From Bacteriovoracaceae bacterium (GTDB lineage Bacteria > Bdellovibrionota > Bacteriovoracia > Bacteriovoracales > Bacteriovoracaceae), in contig JAGSHI010000023.1 in the NCBI GenBank assembly GCA_023954635.1, forward strand, positions 1 to 37,816: a DNA stretch of 37,816 nt. The letters are read 5' to 3'. Shown here in pieces: positions 7,326 through 15,288 of the stretch. Position 1 is the stretch's first letter. Each line of letters begins with the position of its first letter. Below the pieces are notes generated by a model. The model saw nothing but the letters and a program-made list of their open reading frames with translations. It did not search any database and had not been told where the DNA came from. The position numbers and the translations under genes were made by a program.

Positions 7326-7970
7326 TTATTGTGGATTATCATCTGATTGAGGTACTTCATGGTCTTTCTTCTCGCGTTTTTTAACCCAGAAACCAAGTAT
7401 CGCCAAAATAAAAATACTGAAGATAACCACATTACCTTTTTTAACAATAGCAATCATGCTCTCACCAAAATTGTAATAGAGATAAAAGTAGGTAGAGACT
7501 GAGATAATAGTGGCGACAAAGTCAGCAAAGGCAAACTTTGGAAAACTAGATTTTGAAAGGCCTGAGGATATGAAAAGAGCATTTCTCACACCAAAAGGGA
7601 TAAATCGCCCTACAATGAGTACGCCCATCCCGTATTTATTGAAGTAGCCAGCGACTTGATCAAGTCGCTCTTGAGTCACCATGTTAGCAAAAAATTTAAT
7701 CTGGAAAAGTTTGGGGCCTAGAAATCGTCCAAGGGCATAGGCAATAAGGTCTGAAAAATAAGCTCCAGCAAAGAGCCCACAATAAAGAGGGACAAGATAG
7801 TCTGGATTTTTTGAAGCAAGGATAGCTGAAATAAAGATCATAAGGTCTTCTGGGACTGGAAGGTTAAATCCAGCAAAAAGAAGAGCTCCACCAATAATAA
7901 ATGGGGCAATCTCGACATTGGCCATTGCGTAGTCTTGGACTATTTGAATGTACTCAGCGAAAAAATCCAA
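7326..7970 (-). CDS. DedA family membrane protein
   Basis: The product has 214 residues. The family features are an N-terminal re-entrant segment with LPVPEDLMIF, a GxxxG-rich helix containing YALGRFLG, the conserved GRFIPFGVRNALFISSG, and several hydrophobic membrane spans, the last ending in a basic tail (VKKREKKDHEVP). DedA proteins are inner-membrane proteins, several of which act as undecaprenyl-phosphate or phospholipid flippases or transporters. Translation begins at the TTG at 7970, preceded by GGAG at 7-base spacing. A rho-independent terminator of the upstream peroxiredoxin gene ends just before this Shine-Dalgarno. The gene therefore depends on read-through or on a promoter overlapping the terminator. 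The precise substrate is not deducible. Confidence 0.88.
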   Translation of the reverse strand: MDFFAEYIQIVQDYAMANVEIAPFIIGGALLFAGFNLPVPEDLMIFISAILASKNPDYLVPLYCGLFAGAYFSDLIAYALGRFLGPKLFQIKFFANMVTQERLDQVAGYFNKYGMGVLIVGRFIPFGVRNALFISSGLSKSSFPKFAFADFVATIISVSTYFYLYYNFGESMIAIVKKGNVVIFSIFILAILGFWVKKREKKDHEVPQSDDNPQ

Positions 7971-7983
7971 TACTTAACTCCTG

Positions 7984-8015
7984 AAAAAACAAAGCCGCTC
8001 GTTAAAGAGCGGCTT
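7984..8015 (-). terminator. Rho-independent terminator after the peroxiredoxin gene
   Basis: On the minus strand AAGCCGCTC pairs with GAGCGGCTT (9 bp, 8015-8007 with 8000-7992) around a six-base loop, followed by a T-rich tract (7993-7984). It sits 27 bases after the peroxiredoxin stop codon and only 14 bases before the dedA start. Confidence 0.9.
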
Positions 8016-8041
8016 CGCATATAAGTATGATTTTAAATCAA

Positions 8042-8629
8042 TTACTTAACTTTTGAGAAGTACTCTTTTGATCCAACTGGATCTGGCTTCATAGTGTCTG
8101 AACCATTTGTCCAACCTGCAGGACAAACTTCACCGTGAGTCGCTGTATATTGGAAGGCCTCAACAAGTCTTGCCATTTCGTCTACGTTTCTACCAACACC
8201 TAGGTTGTTTACAGAAGCGTGTTGAACAACATTGTTGTTGTCGATTACGAAAGTTCCTCTGAAAGCAACTCCACCTGGATTTAATACTCCGTAGTCTGTT
8301 GCAATTTGCTTATTAACGTCAGCAAGAAGTGGGATTCTTAGTTCGCCAAGTCCACCTTCTTGTCTTGATTGCTTTGTCCACGCAAGGTGAGAAAATTGAG
8401 AGTCAATTGAACAACCAATTACTTCACAACCAAGCTTTTGAAACTTTTCTACATTGTCAGAAAAAGCTGTAATTTCTGTTGGACATACGAAAGTAAAATC
8501 GAGTGGGTAAAAGAAAAGTACTTTCCACTTTCCGTCGTAGTCACCAAGTTTTACTTCTTTGATTTCTCCATTAACTACCGCTTGAGCAGAGAATTCTGGA
8601 GCTGGGTTTCCAATAAGTCTTGCAGTCAT
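8042..8629 (-). CDS. Typical 2-Cys peroxiredoxin (AhpC/Prx1 class)
   Basis: The product is a 195-residue peroxiredoxin that reduces hydrogen peroxide and organic peroxides in the cytosol. The peroxidatic Cys49 lies in [10 protein letters not shown] and the resolving Cys169 in GEVCPAGW. Thr46 and the downstream Arg of the active site are present. The GGLG motif (QEGGLGEL) and the C-terminal YF motif (SKEYFSKVK) are both kept. Together they slow local unfolding and mark the form sensitive to overoxidation, common in eukaryotes and found in some bacteria. Translation starts at the ATG at 8629 after AGGAG. The gene is single, with its own terminator and no ahpF next to it, so the reductant (thioredoxin?) must be encoded elsewhere. 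A 15-bp palindrome upstream may be a control site. Confidence 0.96.
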   Translation of the reverse strand: MTARLIGNPAPEFSAQAVVNGEIKEVKLGDYDGKWKVLFFYPLDFTFVCPTEITAFSDNVEKFQKLGCEVIGCSIDSQFSHLAWTKQSRQEGGLGELRIPLLADVNKQIATDYGVLNPGGVAFRGTFVIDNNNVVQHASVNNLGVGRNVDEMARLVEAFQYTATHGEVCPAGWTNGSDTMKPDPVGSKEYFSKVK

Positions 8630-8672
8630 AATAATCTCCTAAAAATAATTGACCATAATATATGGATAAAAG

Positions 8673-8687
8673 GGTTAAAAATTAACC
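8673..8687. promoter_or_regulatory. Palindrome upstream of the peroxiredoxin gene
   Basis: GGTTAA-AAA-TTAACC is a perfect 6-bp inverted repeat with a 3-base centre, 43 bases upstream of the peroxiredoxin start codon. Minus-strand TTGAAA just upstream could be a -35 element, which would place the palindrome in the promoter core, as for a repressor or redox-sensor operator. It does not match a regulator consensus I can name. Confidence 0.35.
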
Positions 8688-8825
8688 TATTTCAAATTTG
8701 CTACACATTAGAGCTAAATGGCCCTCAATTCAAGACCTGGAATGTTAAGGTATATACTTCATCTAGCTTAGGTGGATGGTTTTAGGAATACTGTTGTGCA
8801 ATGCTCAGAAAAGGAACCGCGTACC

Positions 8826-8853
8826 TTGCCTTTATTTCATTTGATATTATCCT
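8826..8853 (+). promoter_or_regulatory. Possible sigma-70-type promoter of clpPX
   Basis: TTGCCT (8826-8831) and TATCCT (8848-8853) are separated by 16 bases, each matching four of six consensus positions. It would give a leader of about 75 bases before clpP. This is the best candidate in the spacer but a weak one. Confidence 0.3.
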
Positions 8854-8935
8854 TTATTGTTAAAGATCAGGAGCTTAGTGCCCGAAAAGATCTAATGAAA
8901 TCAGAAATTTAACCTTTCTATAAAAGGACCAATAG

Positions 8936-9553
8936 ATGAAAGACCCACATGCGTACATTCCAAATCCAATTGTTATTGAGCAAACAGCAAGGGGAGAGCG
9001 TCAGTACGATATTTACTCAAGACTCTTAATTGATAGAATTGTCTTCTTAGGGACACAAGTTAATGATGTCGTTGCTAACTTGATAATCGCCCAGATGCTT
9101 TTTTTAGAACAAAGTGATCCTGAAGCACCAATTCATTTTTATATTAATAGTCCTGGTGGATCTGTTTATGCAGGTCTTGGGATCTACGATATTATGCAAC
9201 ATATTACTTGTCCTGTTCACACATACTGTGTTGGGCTGGCCGCTTCAATGGGCTCGCTTCTTCTAACTGCTGGGGAAAAGGGTTGTAGACATTCTCTTCC
9301 GCATAGTCGAATTATGATTCACCAGCCTTTAGGTGGTGCTCAAGGGCAATGTAGTGATATCCAGATTCAAGCTGAAGAAATCCAAGACTTAAAGAATCAA
9401 TTAAATGGAATTTATGTAAAACACTCTTCTGTTGGAATGACACTTGATAAGATCGAGAAAGAAACCGATAGGGATAATTATCTCTCACCATCTTTGGCCA
9501 TTGAGCTTGGTTTAATTGATGCAGTTATTGATAGAAGTGCTGAAAAGAAATAA
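8936..9553 (+). CDS. clpP: ATP-dependent Clp protease proteolytic subunit
   Basis: The product has 205 residues, the usual ClpP length. The catalytic triad is Ser104 (in [11 protein letters not shown]), His129 (in [10 protein letters not shown]) and Asp180 (in TDRDNYLSP). The Ser-His spacing of 25 residues equals that of E. coli ClpP. The oxyanion-side loop NSPGGSV is conserved. The protein assembles as a 14-subunit barrel and degrades proteins unfolded by ClpX, whose gene follows 58 bases later. Translation starts at ATG after AAAGGA at good spacing. The N-terminal stretch is short ([20 protein letters not shown]), so there is little or no propeptide. Only one ClpP gene is visible in this window. 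Confidence 0.98.
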   Translation: MKDPHAYIPNPIVIEQTARGERQYDIYSRLLIDRIVFLGTQVNDVVANLIIAQMLFLEQSDPEAPIHFYINSPGGSVYAGLGIYDIMQHITCPVHTYCVGLAASMGSLLLTAGEKGCRHSLPHSRIMIHQPLGGAQGQCSDIQIQAEEIQDLKNQLNGIYVKHSSVGMTLDKIEKETDRDNYLSPSLAIELGLIDAVIDRSAEKK

Positions 9554-9611
9554 TAAATTTGTAATTTGAAAGATAAATAAGAAAAAATTTTACCGAGTAA
9601 AAGGAAAATAT

Positions 9612-10925
9612 ATGTCTGACAAAAAAGGAAGTTATAACTCAACATTGCATTGTAACTTTTGTGGAAAGTCTCAAAAAGAAGTTAAAAAGTTAATTGCTGG
9701 TCCGGGTGTTTATATTTGTGACGAGTGTATCGAGCTTTGTAACGATATTATTTTTGAAGATTCAATGAAGACCAATACTAAAGCGGCTCTTGATAATGTT
9801 CCAAAGCCACACGAGATTAAAGCAAACCTTGATCAATACGTTATTGGACAAGAAAGAGCTAAGAAAATTATCTCTGTAGCGGTTCACAATCATTATAAGA
9901 GAATTTCTCATTCAACTAATGCTAAAGGAAGAAAGGGAGAAGAAGTAGAACTTCAAAAATCTAATATTCTTCTGGCCGGACCAACAGGTTCTGGTAAGAC
10001 TCTTATCGCTCAATCTCTTGCAAGATTTTTAAATGTTCCTTTTGCTATTGCAGATGCAACATCTTTAACTGAAGCAGGTTATGTTGGTGAGGATGTTGAG
10101 AATATTATTTTAAATCTTCTTCAAAACTGCGACTACGATGTTGAAAGAGCTGAAAGAGGAATCGTCTATATAGATGAGATTGATAAAATTGCTCGTAAGA
10201 GTGAAAACCCATCTATTACAAGAGATGTTTCAGGTGAAGGCGTTCAGCAGGCACTCCTTAAATTAGTTGAAGGAACTGTTGCAGCTGTACCACCAAAAGG
10301 TGGAAGAAAGCATCCACAACAAGAATTTATTCAAGTTGATACAAAAAATATTCTCTTTATAGTTGCCGGTGCCTTTGTAGGGCTCGAGAAAATTATTGAA
10401 AAGAGAATGACTCAAAGACCTATGGGACTTGTTTCAACGAAAGAGGATGTCGGACCTTCAATCACTGAAAAACTTGGTGGGATTGAGGCAGAAGACCTTT
10501 CAAAGTTTGGATTAATTCCAGAATTTATTGGGAGACTACCGGTAAATGCTCTTCTTCAAGAACTAGATGAAGATGCTCTGGTAAATATTCTTACACAACC
10601 GAAAAATGCTATTACAAAACAGTATGCGAAGCTCTTTGAGTTCGATGGGATAGAGTTAGATTTTGAAGAAGAGGCCCTTAATGAGGTCGCAAGAATTGCT
10701 CTTGCCAAAAAGACTGGGGCCAGAGGACTTCGAGCTATTCTCGAGCAAGTTATGCTTGATGTGATGTATGAAATCCCTACAAATGACAAAATTTGCAAAG
10801 TTTTAATCACACATGACTCAATTCTTGGAAAGACCTCTCCAGAATTGATAGAAGGGGAGAGAAAACTGAATACCCCATCAGAAGGGGCTGTCAAAGGTTC
10901 TAAAACAATTGAGAGTGCCTCTTAA
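9612..10925 (+). CDS. clpX: ATP-dependent Clp protease ATP-binding subunit ClpX
   Basis: The product has 437 residues. The N-terminal zinc-binding domain has Cys14, Cys17, Cys36 and Cys39 (HCNFC...YICDEC). The AAA+ module has Walker A GPTGSGKT at 123-130, the pore loop GYVGED, Walker [11 protein letters not shown], and the sensor/arginine regions including PEFIGRLP. The protein unfolds tagged or damaged proteins and feeds them into ClpP. The ClpP-docking loop, normally reading IGF, appears as MGL in RPMGLVST, so the central Gly is kept but the flanking residues differ. The last 30 residues are a polar tail. The clpP-clpX order is the usual one, and a strong terminator ends the operon. Confidence 0.98.
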   Translation: MSDKKGSYNSTLHCNFCGKSQKEVKKLIAGPGVYICDECIELCNDIIFEDSMKTNTKAALDNVPKPHEIKANLDQYVIGQERAKKIISVAVHNHYKRISHSTNAKGRKGEEVELQKSNILLAGPTGSGKTLIAQSLARFLNVPFAIADATSLTEAGYVGEDVENIILNLLQNCDYDVERAERGIVYIDEIDKIARKSENPSITRDVSGEGVQQALLKLVEGTVAAVPPKGGRKHPQQEFIQVDTKNILFIVAGAFVGLEKIIEKRMTQRPMGLVSTKEDVGPSITEKLGGIEAEDLSKFGLIPEFIGRLPVNALLQELDEDALVNILTQPKNAITKQYAKLFEFDGIELDFEEEALNEVARIALAKKTGARGLRAILEQVMLDVMYEIPTNDKICKVLITHDSILGKTSPELIEGERKLNTPSEGAVKGSKTIESAS

Positions 10926-10948
10926 AACTGACAAAATTTTCAACTTAC

Positions 10949-10976
10949 AAAAGCTGTCTTCGGACAGCTTTTTTTT
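10949..10976 (+). terminator. Rho-independent terminator after clpX
   Basis: AAGCTGTC (10951-10958), TTCG tetraloop, GACAGCTT (10963-10970), running into eight T residues (10969-10976). It ends the clpPX transcript 25 bases after the clpX stop. Confidence 0.96.
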
Positions 10977-10983
10977 GGACTTC

Positions 10984-11013
10984 CTTTAAAATCAACTGAT
11001 TAGACCCCCAAAT
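10984..11013 (+). promoter_or_regulatory. Possible heat-shock sigma-32-like promoter for lon
   Basis: CTTTAA (10984-10989) and CCCCCAAAT (11005-11013) are separated by 15 bases. This resembles the RpoH pattern CTTGAA-N13-15-CCCCATNT. lon is a classic RpoH target. The match is partial, and the resulting leader of about 160 bases would be long, so this is a tentative call. Confidence 0.3.
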
Positions 11014-11177
11014 TTGCTCGTGACACGCCTTGTTTAAACAATTTTTTCCTTAGGAAATAAACGCCTAGTTATTTGTTTTTTTTGAGAAATTTTCGTTTTC
11101 GTGGGACAATTTAGTTAAGAGTTGAAGGTTCAAGTAGTGGACCTTTAACCGGCTCATTTAATAGTGCAGGAGGTACT

Positions 11178-13589
11178 ATGCCGGATAAAAAAGCTGAAGG
11201 AACAAAAAAATTCCCACTTCTTCCCCTTAGAGATGTCATCATCTTCCCCCACATGGTTGTCCCACTTTTCGTCGGCCGAGAGAAATCAATTGCTGCTCTC
11301 GAGGAAGCTTCGAAAAACGACAATGAACTTTTTCTGGTTACACAGAAAGACGCTTCAGTTTTAAATCCTGAAAGGGAAGACGTTTACGACGTTGGAACTG
11401 TAGTTAACATCATTCAGATGCTTCGACTTCCGGACAACACTGTAAAAGTGTTAATTGAAGGAAAGTATCGAGCTAAACTCTCTGACTTTCATGCGAACAG
11501 CGAAGGTTATTGGGCCGATGTTGAGAAGTGTGCATCGACTATCGACGATCAAGTTAAACTTGAAGCGACGATGAGGTCGATCAAAAACGTATTTGAACAA
11601 TACGTGAAGTTAAACAAAAGAATTCCACCAGAACTATTGATGAGTATCTCTTCGATTACGGATCCATCTAGACTGGCTGACATTATCGTTGCTCATCTTT
11701 CGATGAAGATTCCTGAGAAACAAGAAATTCTCGAGGCGGTAAGTGTTGAAGATAGGCTTCATAAACTTCTTGAAAAAATGCAAGGTGAGATTGAAATCAT
11801 CAATGTAGAAAGAAGAATAAGAACTCGAGTGAAATCTCAAATGGAGAGATCGCAGAAAGAGTACTACTTAAATGAGCAGATGAACGCTATCCAAAAAGAG
11901 CTTGGTCAAAAAGACGAGAAGACAGAAATCCAGGAAATGGAAGAAAAGCTTCAAGCTAAGGATATGCCAGAAGAGGCTAAGTCCAAAACTGAGAAGGAAA
12001 TTAAGAAACTTAAGTCAATGTCTCCAATGTCTGCAGAAGCTGCAGTTGTTAGAAACTATATTGATTGGATGCTTAACCTTCCATGGGGTGAATACACAGA
12101 AGATAATAATGACGTAACTCATGCGCGTGAAGTCCTTGATGATGAACATTATGGGATGAATGATGTAAAAGACAGAATTGTCGAATATCTAGCGGTGAGA
12201 TCACTTGTCGGTAACGAAGGAAAAGGAACGATCCTTTGTATGGCAGGACCTCCTGGTGTAGGGAAAACATCAATTGCTAAATCTTTGGCGACTTCATTGG
12301 GGAGAAGCTTCCAAAGAATTTCTCTTGGCGGAGTAAGAGACGAAAGTGAAATTAGAGGTCATAGAAGAACATATGTTGGAGCTATGCCTGGTAAGATCAT
12401 TAACGCTCTTAAGAAAGCTGGAACTTCAAACCCTGTCATCCTTCTCGATGAAATCGATAAGATGACTTCGGATATGAGAGGTGACCCAGCTTCAGCAATG
12501 CTTGAAGTACTAGATCCTGAGCAAAACAAAAATTTTGGGGATCACTATATTGAAGTTGAATATGATCTTTCAAAAGTTATGTTTATTATGACAGCGAATG
12601 ATCTTTCTAGAGTACCTGGACCACTTAGAGATAGAATGGAAATCATAATGGTTCCTGGGTACACACCAAATGAAAAACTTCAAATTGGTAAAAAGTATCT
12701 TTTAAAGAAAGCTGTTAAGCAAAATGGACTTGATGAGTACACAGTGAATATGTCTGACAAAATAATGTTAGATGTTATCCGTGGATATACTAAAGAGAGT
12801 GGTGTTAGAGAGTACGAAAGACTTTGTAATACAGTTTGTAGAAAACTAGCTACAGAAGTTGTCTCTAAGAAGATTGAGACAGGTAAAAAGTTTACTGTAA
12901 CACCGAAACAGCTTGCTAAGTTTTTAGGGCCTAGAAAGTTTGAGAGTACAGATAGAGAACAAGAACCTCAAGTAGGTCTTGTAAATGGTCTGGCTTGGAC
13001 TTCTGTTGGCGGAGAAATGCTTAACATTGAAGTTATTACTGTTCCTGGTAAAGGAGCAATTCAAATTACAGGTAAGCTTGGTGAAGTTATGACTGAGTCA
13101 GCTAAAGCTTCGCTTTCATATGTGAGATCAATTTCAGATAAACTAGGAATCGATCCTGAATGGTATGAAAAGAATGATATTCATATTCATGCGCCAGAAG
13201 GTGCTACACCAAAAGATGGACCATCTGCAGGTGTAACTATGACAACAGCACTTACTTCGGCCATTACTGGTATCAAGGTAAGACAAGATGTTGCCATGAC
13301 TGGAGAAGTAACAATTAGAGGTAGAGTACTTCCAATTGGTGGGCTAAAAGAGAAGGTTCTTGCGGCTAAGCAATGTGGAATTACAACAGTTGTTATTCCT
13401 AAGAAGAATGAGAAAGATATCCCTGATATTCCAGAGGAAATCAAATCAGGAATCGAAATTATTCCAGTTGAGCATGTTGAAGAAGTTCTTAAGATTGCAC
13501 TAGATCTTCAGAACCCAGAAAAGTTTATGCAAGTTGTTGGACTCAAGAAAGTCATCGACAACACTGGCTCTATGGAAGTTGCAAACTGA
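11178..13589 (+). CDS. lon: ATP-dependent protease Lon
   Basis: The product has 803 residues, the normal size of bacterial LonA. The N-terminal substrate-binding domain begins FPLLPLRDVIIFPHMVVPLFVGRE. A long coiled-coil part follows (MERSQKEYYLNEQMNAIQKELGQKDE region). Walker A is GPPGVGKTS at 357-365, with Walker B VILLDEIDKM. The C-terminal peptidase has the Ser-Lys dyad: Ser683 in PKDGPSAGV and Lys726 in GGLKEKVLAAK, 43 residues apart as in E. coli. Lon degrades misfolded and short-lived regulatory proteins in the cytosol. The ATG is preceded by a strong AGGAGG. The gene is transcribed separately from clpPX, given the terminators before and after it. Confidence 0.99.
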   Translation: MPDKKAEGTKKFPLLPLRDVIIFPHMVVPLFVGREKSIAALEEASKNDNELFLVTQKDASVLNPEREDVYDVGTVVNIIQMLRLPDNTVKVLIEGKYRAKLSDFHANSEGYWADVEKCASTIDDQVKLEATMRSIKNVFEQYVKLNKRIPPELLMSISSITDPSRLADIIVAHLSMKIPEKQEILEAVSVEDRLHKLLEKMQGEIEIINVERRIRTRVKSQMERSQKEYYLNEQMNAIQKELGQKDEKTEIQEMEEKLQAKDMPEEAKSKTEKEIKKLKSMSPMSAEAAVVRNYIDWMLNLPWGEYTEDNNDVTHAREVLDDEHYGMNDVKDRIVEYLAVRSLVGNEGKGTILCMAGPPGVGKTSIAKSLATSLGRSFQRISLGGVRDESEIRGHRRTYVGAMPGKIINALKKAGTSNPVILLDEIDKMTSDMRGDPASAMLEVLDPEQNKNFGDHYIEVEYDLSKVMFIMTANDLSRVPGPLRDRMEIIMVPGYTPNEKLQIGKKYLLKKAVKQNGLDEYTVNMSDKIMLDVIRGYTKESGVREYERLCNTVCRKLATEVVSKKIETGKKFTVTPKQLAKFLGPRKFESTDREQEPQVGLVNGLAWTSVGGEMLNIEVITVPGKGAIQITGKLGEVMTESAKASLSYVRSISDKLGIDPEWYEKNDIHIHAPEGATPKDGPSAGVTMTTALTSAITGIKVRQDVAMTGEVTIRGRVLPIGGLKEKVLAAKQCGITTVVIPKKNEKDIPDIPEEIKSGIEIIPVEHVEEVLKIALDLQNPEKFMQVVGLKKVIDNTGSMEVAN

Positions 13590-13620
13590 TCTGAATATCT
13601 TTAAAATTATCAAATAAATT

Positions 13621-13648
13621 AAAAGAGGCTTCGGCCTCTTTTTTTTTG
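13621..13648 (+). terminator. Rho-independent terminator after lon
   Basis: AAAGAGGC (13622-13629), TTCG loop, GCCTCTTT (13634-13641), then continued T residues to 13648. The next gene begins only 10 bases after the T-run. Confidence 0.95.
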
Positions 13649-13658
13649 GATTAAAATT

Positions 13659-14681
13659 ATGAAAATGCTCATTTATCTAATTCTTTTAAGCTCAATATTA
13701 AGCTCTTGTTCATTCCTAGAAAAGCAGAGGAAGGAATCTCTAAAAAAGAAAATTAAAGCGAGTCCAATTCAAAGACTCTCATATTGGGATAAGTATAAAG
13801 ACTTACCTCTTGAAGAGAGAATAGTACCCGCGACTGATGAGATGATTAAACTTCTAAATTTACAAAATGAATTAGGTGGATTTGAAGAAAAGCCAAAAAT
13901 TCATAAATTGTCTAAAAGAGAAAAAGAAATTATTAAAAGAGTAGTTTCAAATATACCTGAAAAGCTCAAAAAGAAAATTGAGAGTAGGCTTGCCGGAATC
14001 ATGATCGTTGATAACTTAGGAGGTACCGGACTGGCTGATGCTGTCTTTGAGGGGTTCTCAAAAGGTTATATTGTCTTCGATAAATTAATTTTTAATAAAA
14101 AGGCCAATGATTGGTGTACATGGAAGGAATCATCACTTTTTAAGAAAGGTAAGATAAAGCTTAAATGTATTATTGCGAGTAAAGATTCTAATACTGTTGA
14201 AAGGGCCTTTGAATATATTTTAATGCATGAGTTAGGGCATATTTTAAATCTCGATAATCCACTCCTGCCATTTTGGGTTACAGATCCAGCTCTTAAAGTA
14301 GGCCCGGCTGAACAATATGATTATTTGAAACTTTCTTGGGTTAAACCTGGTGAAAATTTTGAATCTAAATACTTTAAAAAATATAAAAAGCTTAATAACT
14401 TGCCTTATTATAAGCCAAATCAAGCTCTTGAAAACAAGGCCATGTTAGAAGTCTATAACGAACTTGGTAAAACAAACTTTCCAAGTCTCTATGGGGCCAC
14501 AAACCTATGGGATGACTTTGCAGAAACATTTGTGACTTATTACCATTCGATCTATCATAAAAGGCCTTGGAAAATAGAGCTTCAAGAGAATGGAAAAGTC
14601 GTTAAGACCATTACTCCTTGTCTTAAGCAGGTAAGATGTCGAAATAAGATGAAAATAATCGAAGATCTCTATTTTAGATAG
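13659..14681 (+). CDS. HExxH zinc metalloprotease-like lipoprotein
   Basis: The product has 340 residues. A short signal ends in the lipobox ILSSC with Cys17 as lipid anchor. A highly basic, Lys-rich stretch (about 22-110) precedes a domain with the zinc motif H190-E191-L-G-H194 (YILMHELGHILNLDN). A probable third ligand, Glu289, lies in WDDFAETFVTYYHS. HExGH plus a later E/D-x-FAE-x-F helix is the gluzincin layout of the anthrax-lethal-factor-like (ATLF) peptidases and relatives. That placement is inference, without alignment. The protein should act on the periplasmic or outer face. The start lies 10 bases after the lon terminator with only a weak GGAT as ribosome binding site, so expression may come from read-through. 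ATG at 13665 is a possible alternative start. Confidence 0.75.
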   Translation: MKMLIYLILLSSILSSCSFLEKQRKESLKKKIKASPIQRLSYWDKYKDLPLEERIVPATDEMIKLLNLQNELGGFEEKPKIHKLSKREKEIIKRVVSNIPEKLKKKIESRLAGIMIVDNLGGTGLADAVFEGFSKGYIVFDKLIFNKKANDWCTWKESSLFKKGKIKLKCIIASKDSNTVERAFEYILMHELGHILNLDNPLLPFWVTDPALKVGPAEQYDYLKLSWVKPGENFESKYFKKYKKLNNLPYYKPNQALENKAMLEVYNELGKTNFPSLYGATNLWDDFAETFVTYYHSIYHKRPWKIELQENGKVVKTITPCLKQVRCRNKMKIIEDLYFR

Positions 14682-14741
14682 ACTGTATAGGCCTGCAATG
14701 ATTACCGAGGCTCTTGAGGAATTTCTAAATTAAGCGTACAA

Positions 14742-14760
14742 CTCCTGAAACTTCAGGGGG
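14742..14760 (+). promoter_or_regulatory. Hairpin enclosing the ribosome binding site of the small secreted protein gene
   Basis: CTCCTGA (14742-14748) can pair with TCAGGGG (14753-14759) around the loop AACT (one G-U pair). The 3' arm is the Shine-Dalgarno for the ATG at 14766. In the folded state the site is hidden, as in an RNA thermometer or protein-controlled start. Confidence 0.4.
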
Positions 14761-14765
14761 AAATA

Positions 14766-15233
14766 ATGAAAAAACTAATCGCAGTGGCAGCGCTTCTTGC
14801 TACAACTTCAATACTAGCTGCAGACTATAAAGGTTCATATGTTTGTATGGCCAAAGAACTAAGACAACATAGTTCAACATATAATGCAGACGGAAGACTT
14901 CATTTTACAAAATATCAAGAGGGTGAAAAGACTCTTTATAAGAATATAGTTGGTCACCTCATTACGGGTTATGATGATGAGCCTGAATATGCTTATTATG
15001 GTGTTTTCAAGTTTGATCAAAAAGAAGCTGATCCAAAATATCGTGGAAGAACATACAAGAATCATGACAAGTTAGATTTTGATGCTGTTGCTACAAATGG
15101 AAACGATGGTGGCGGAATGTGGGGTTACTTAGTCATTAATAAAACTACTGAAGCTGAATTCGATGCTCATTATGTTTTTCAAGCTGGTGACCATATGGGT
15201 GGAACAGTTGATTACACTTGTAAAAGAGATTAA
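14766..15233 (+). CDS. Small secreted protein of unknown function
   Basis: The product has 155 residues with a textbook signal peptide (MKKLIAVAALLATTSILAA, cleaved before DYKG). The mature protein of about 135 residues has two Cys, near its start (YVCMAKE) and near its end (DYTCKRD), likely joined by a disulfide that ties the ends of a beta-rich domain. The sequence is rich in Tyr, Asp, Gly and His (HDKLDFDAVATNGNDGGGMW; HYVFQAGDHMGG). No lipobox and no membrane anchor are visible, so it is periplasmic or exported. No family was recognised. It lies 84 bases after the metalloprotease-like gene, and its strong Shine-Dalgarno sits inside a hairpin. It is convergent with the cvfB-like gene. Confidence 0.7.
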   Translation: MKKLIAVAALLATTSILAADYKGSYVCMAKELRQHSSTYNADGRLHFTKYQEGEKTLYKNIVGHLITGYDDEPEYAYYGVFKFDQKEADPKYRGRTYKNHDKLDFDAVATNGNDGGGMWGYLVINKTTEAEFDAHYVFQAGDHMGGTVDYTCKRD

Positions 15234-15247
15234 TTCTAAAAAACTTT

Positions 15248-15271
15248 GGGGTACGAGATACATTGTACCCT
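15248..15271. terminator. Shared terminator hairpin between convergent genes
   Basis: GGGTAC (15249-15254) pairs with GTACCC (15265-15270) around a ten-base loop, with a flanking G-U pair. On the minus strand it is followed by a T-rich stretch including TTTTTT at 15243-15238, and on the plus strand by TAATGTTTTAT. It probably ends transcription from both sides, better for the minus strand. Confidence 0.5.
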
Positions 15272-15288
15272 AATGTTTTATAATAACT

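Larger units (their letters stand above)
8630..8935. other. Divergent control region between peroxiredoxin and clpP
   Basis: This 306-base spacer holds the promoters for the minus-strand peroxiredoxin gene and for clpPX. I see a 15-bp palindrome at 8673-8687, a possible plus-strand promoter at 8826-8853, and the clpP Shine-Dalgarno AAAGGA shortly before 8936. No protein gene or recognisable RNA was found in the rest. Confidence 0.5.
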
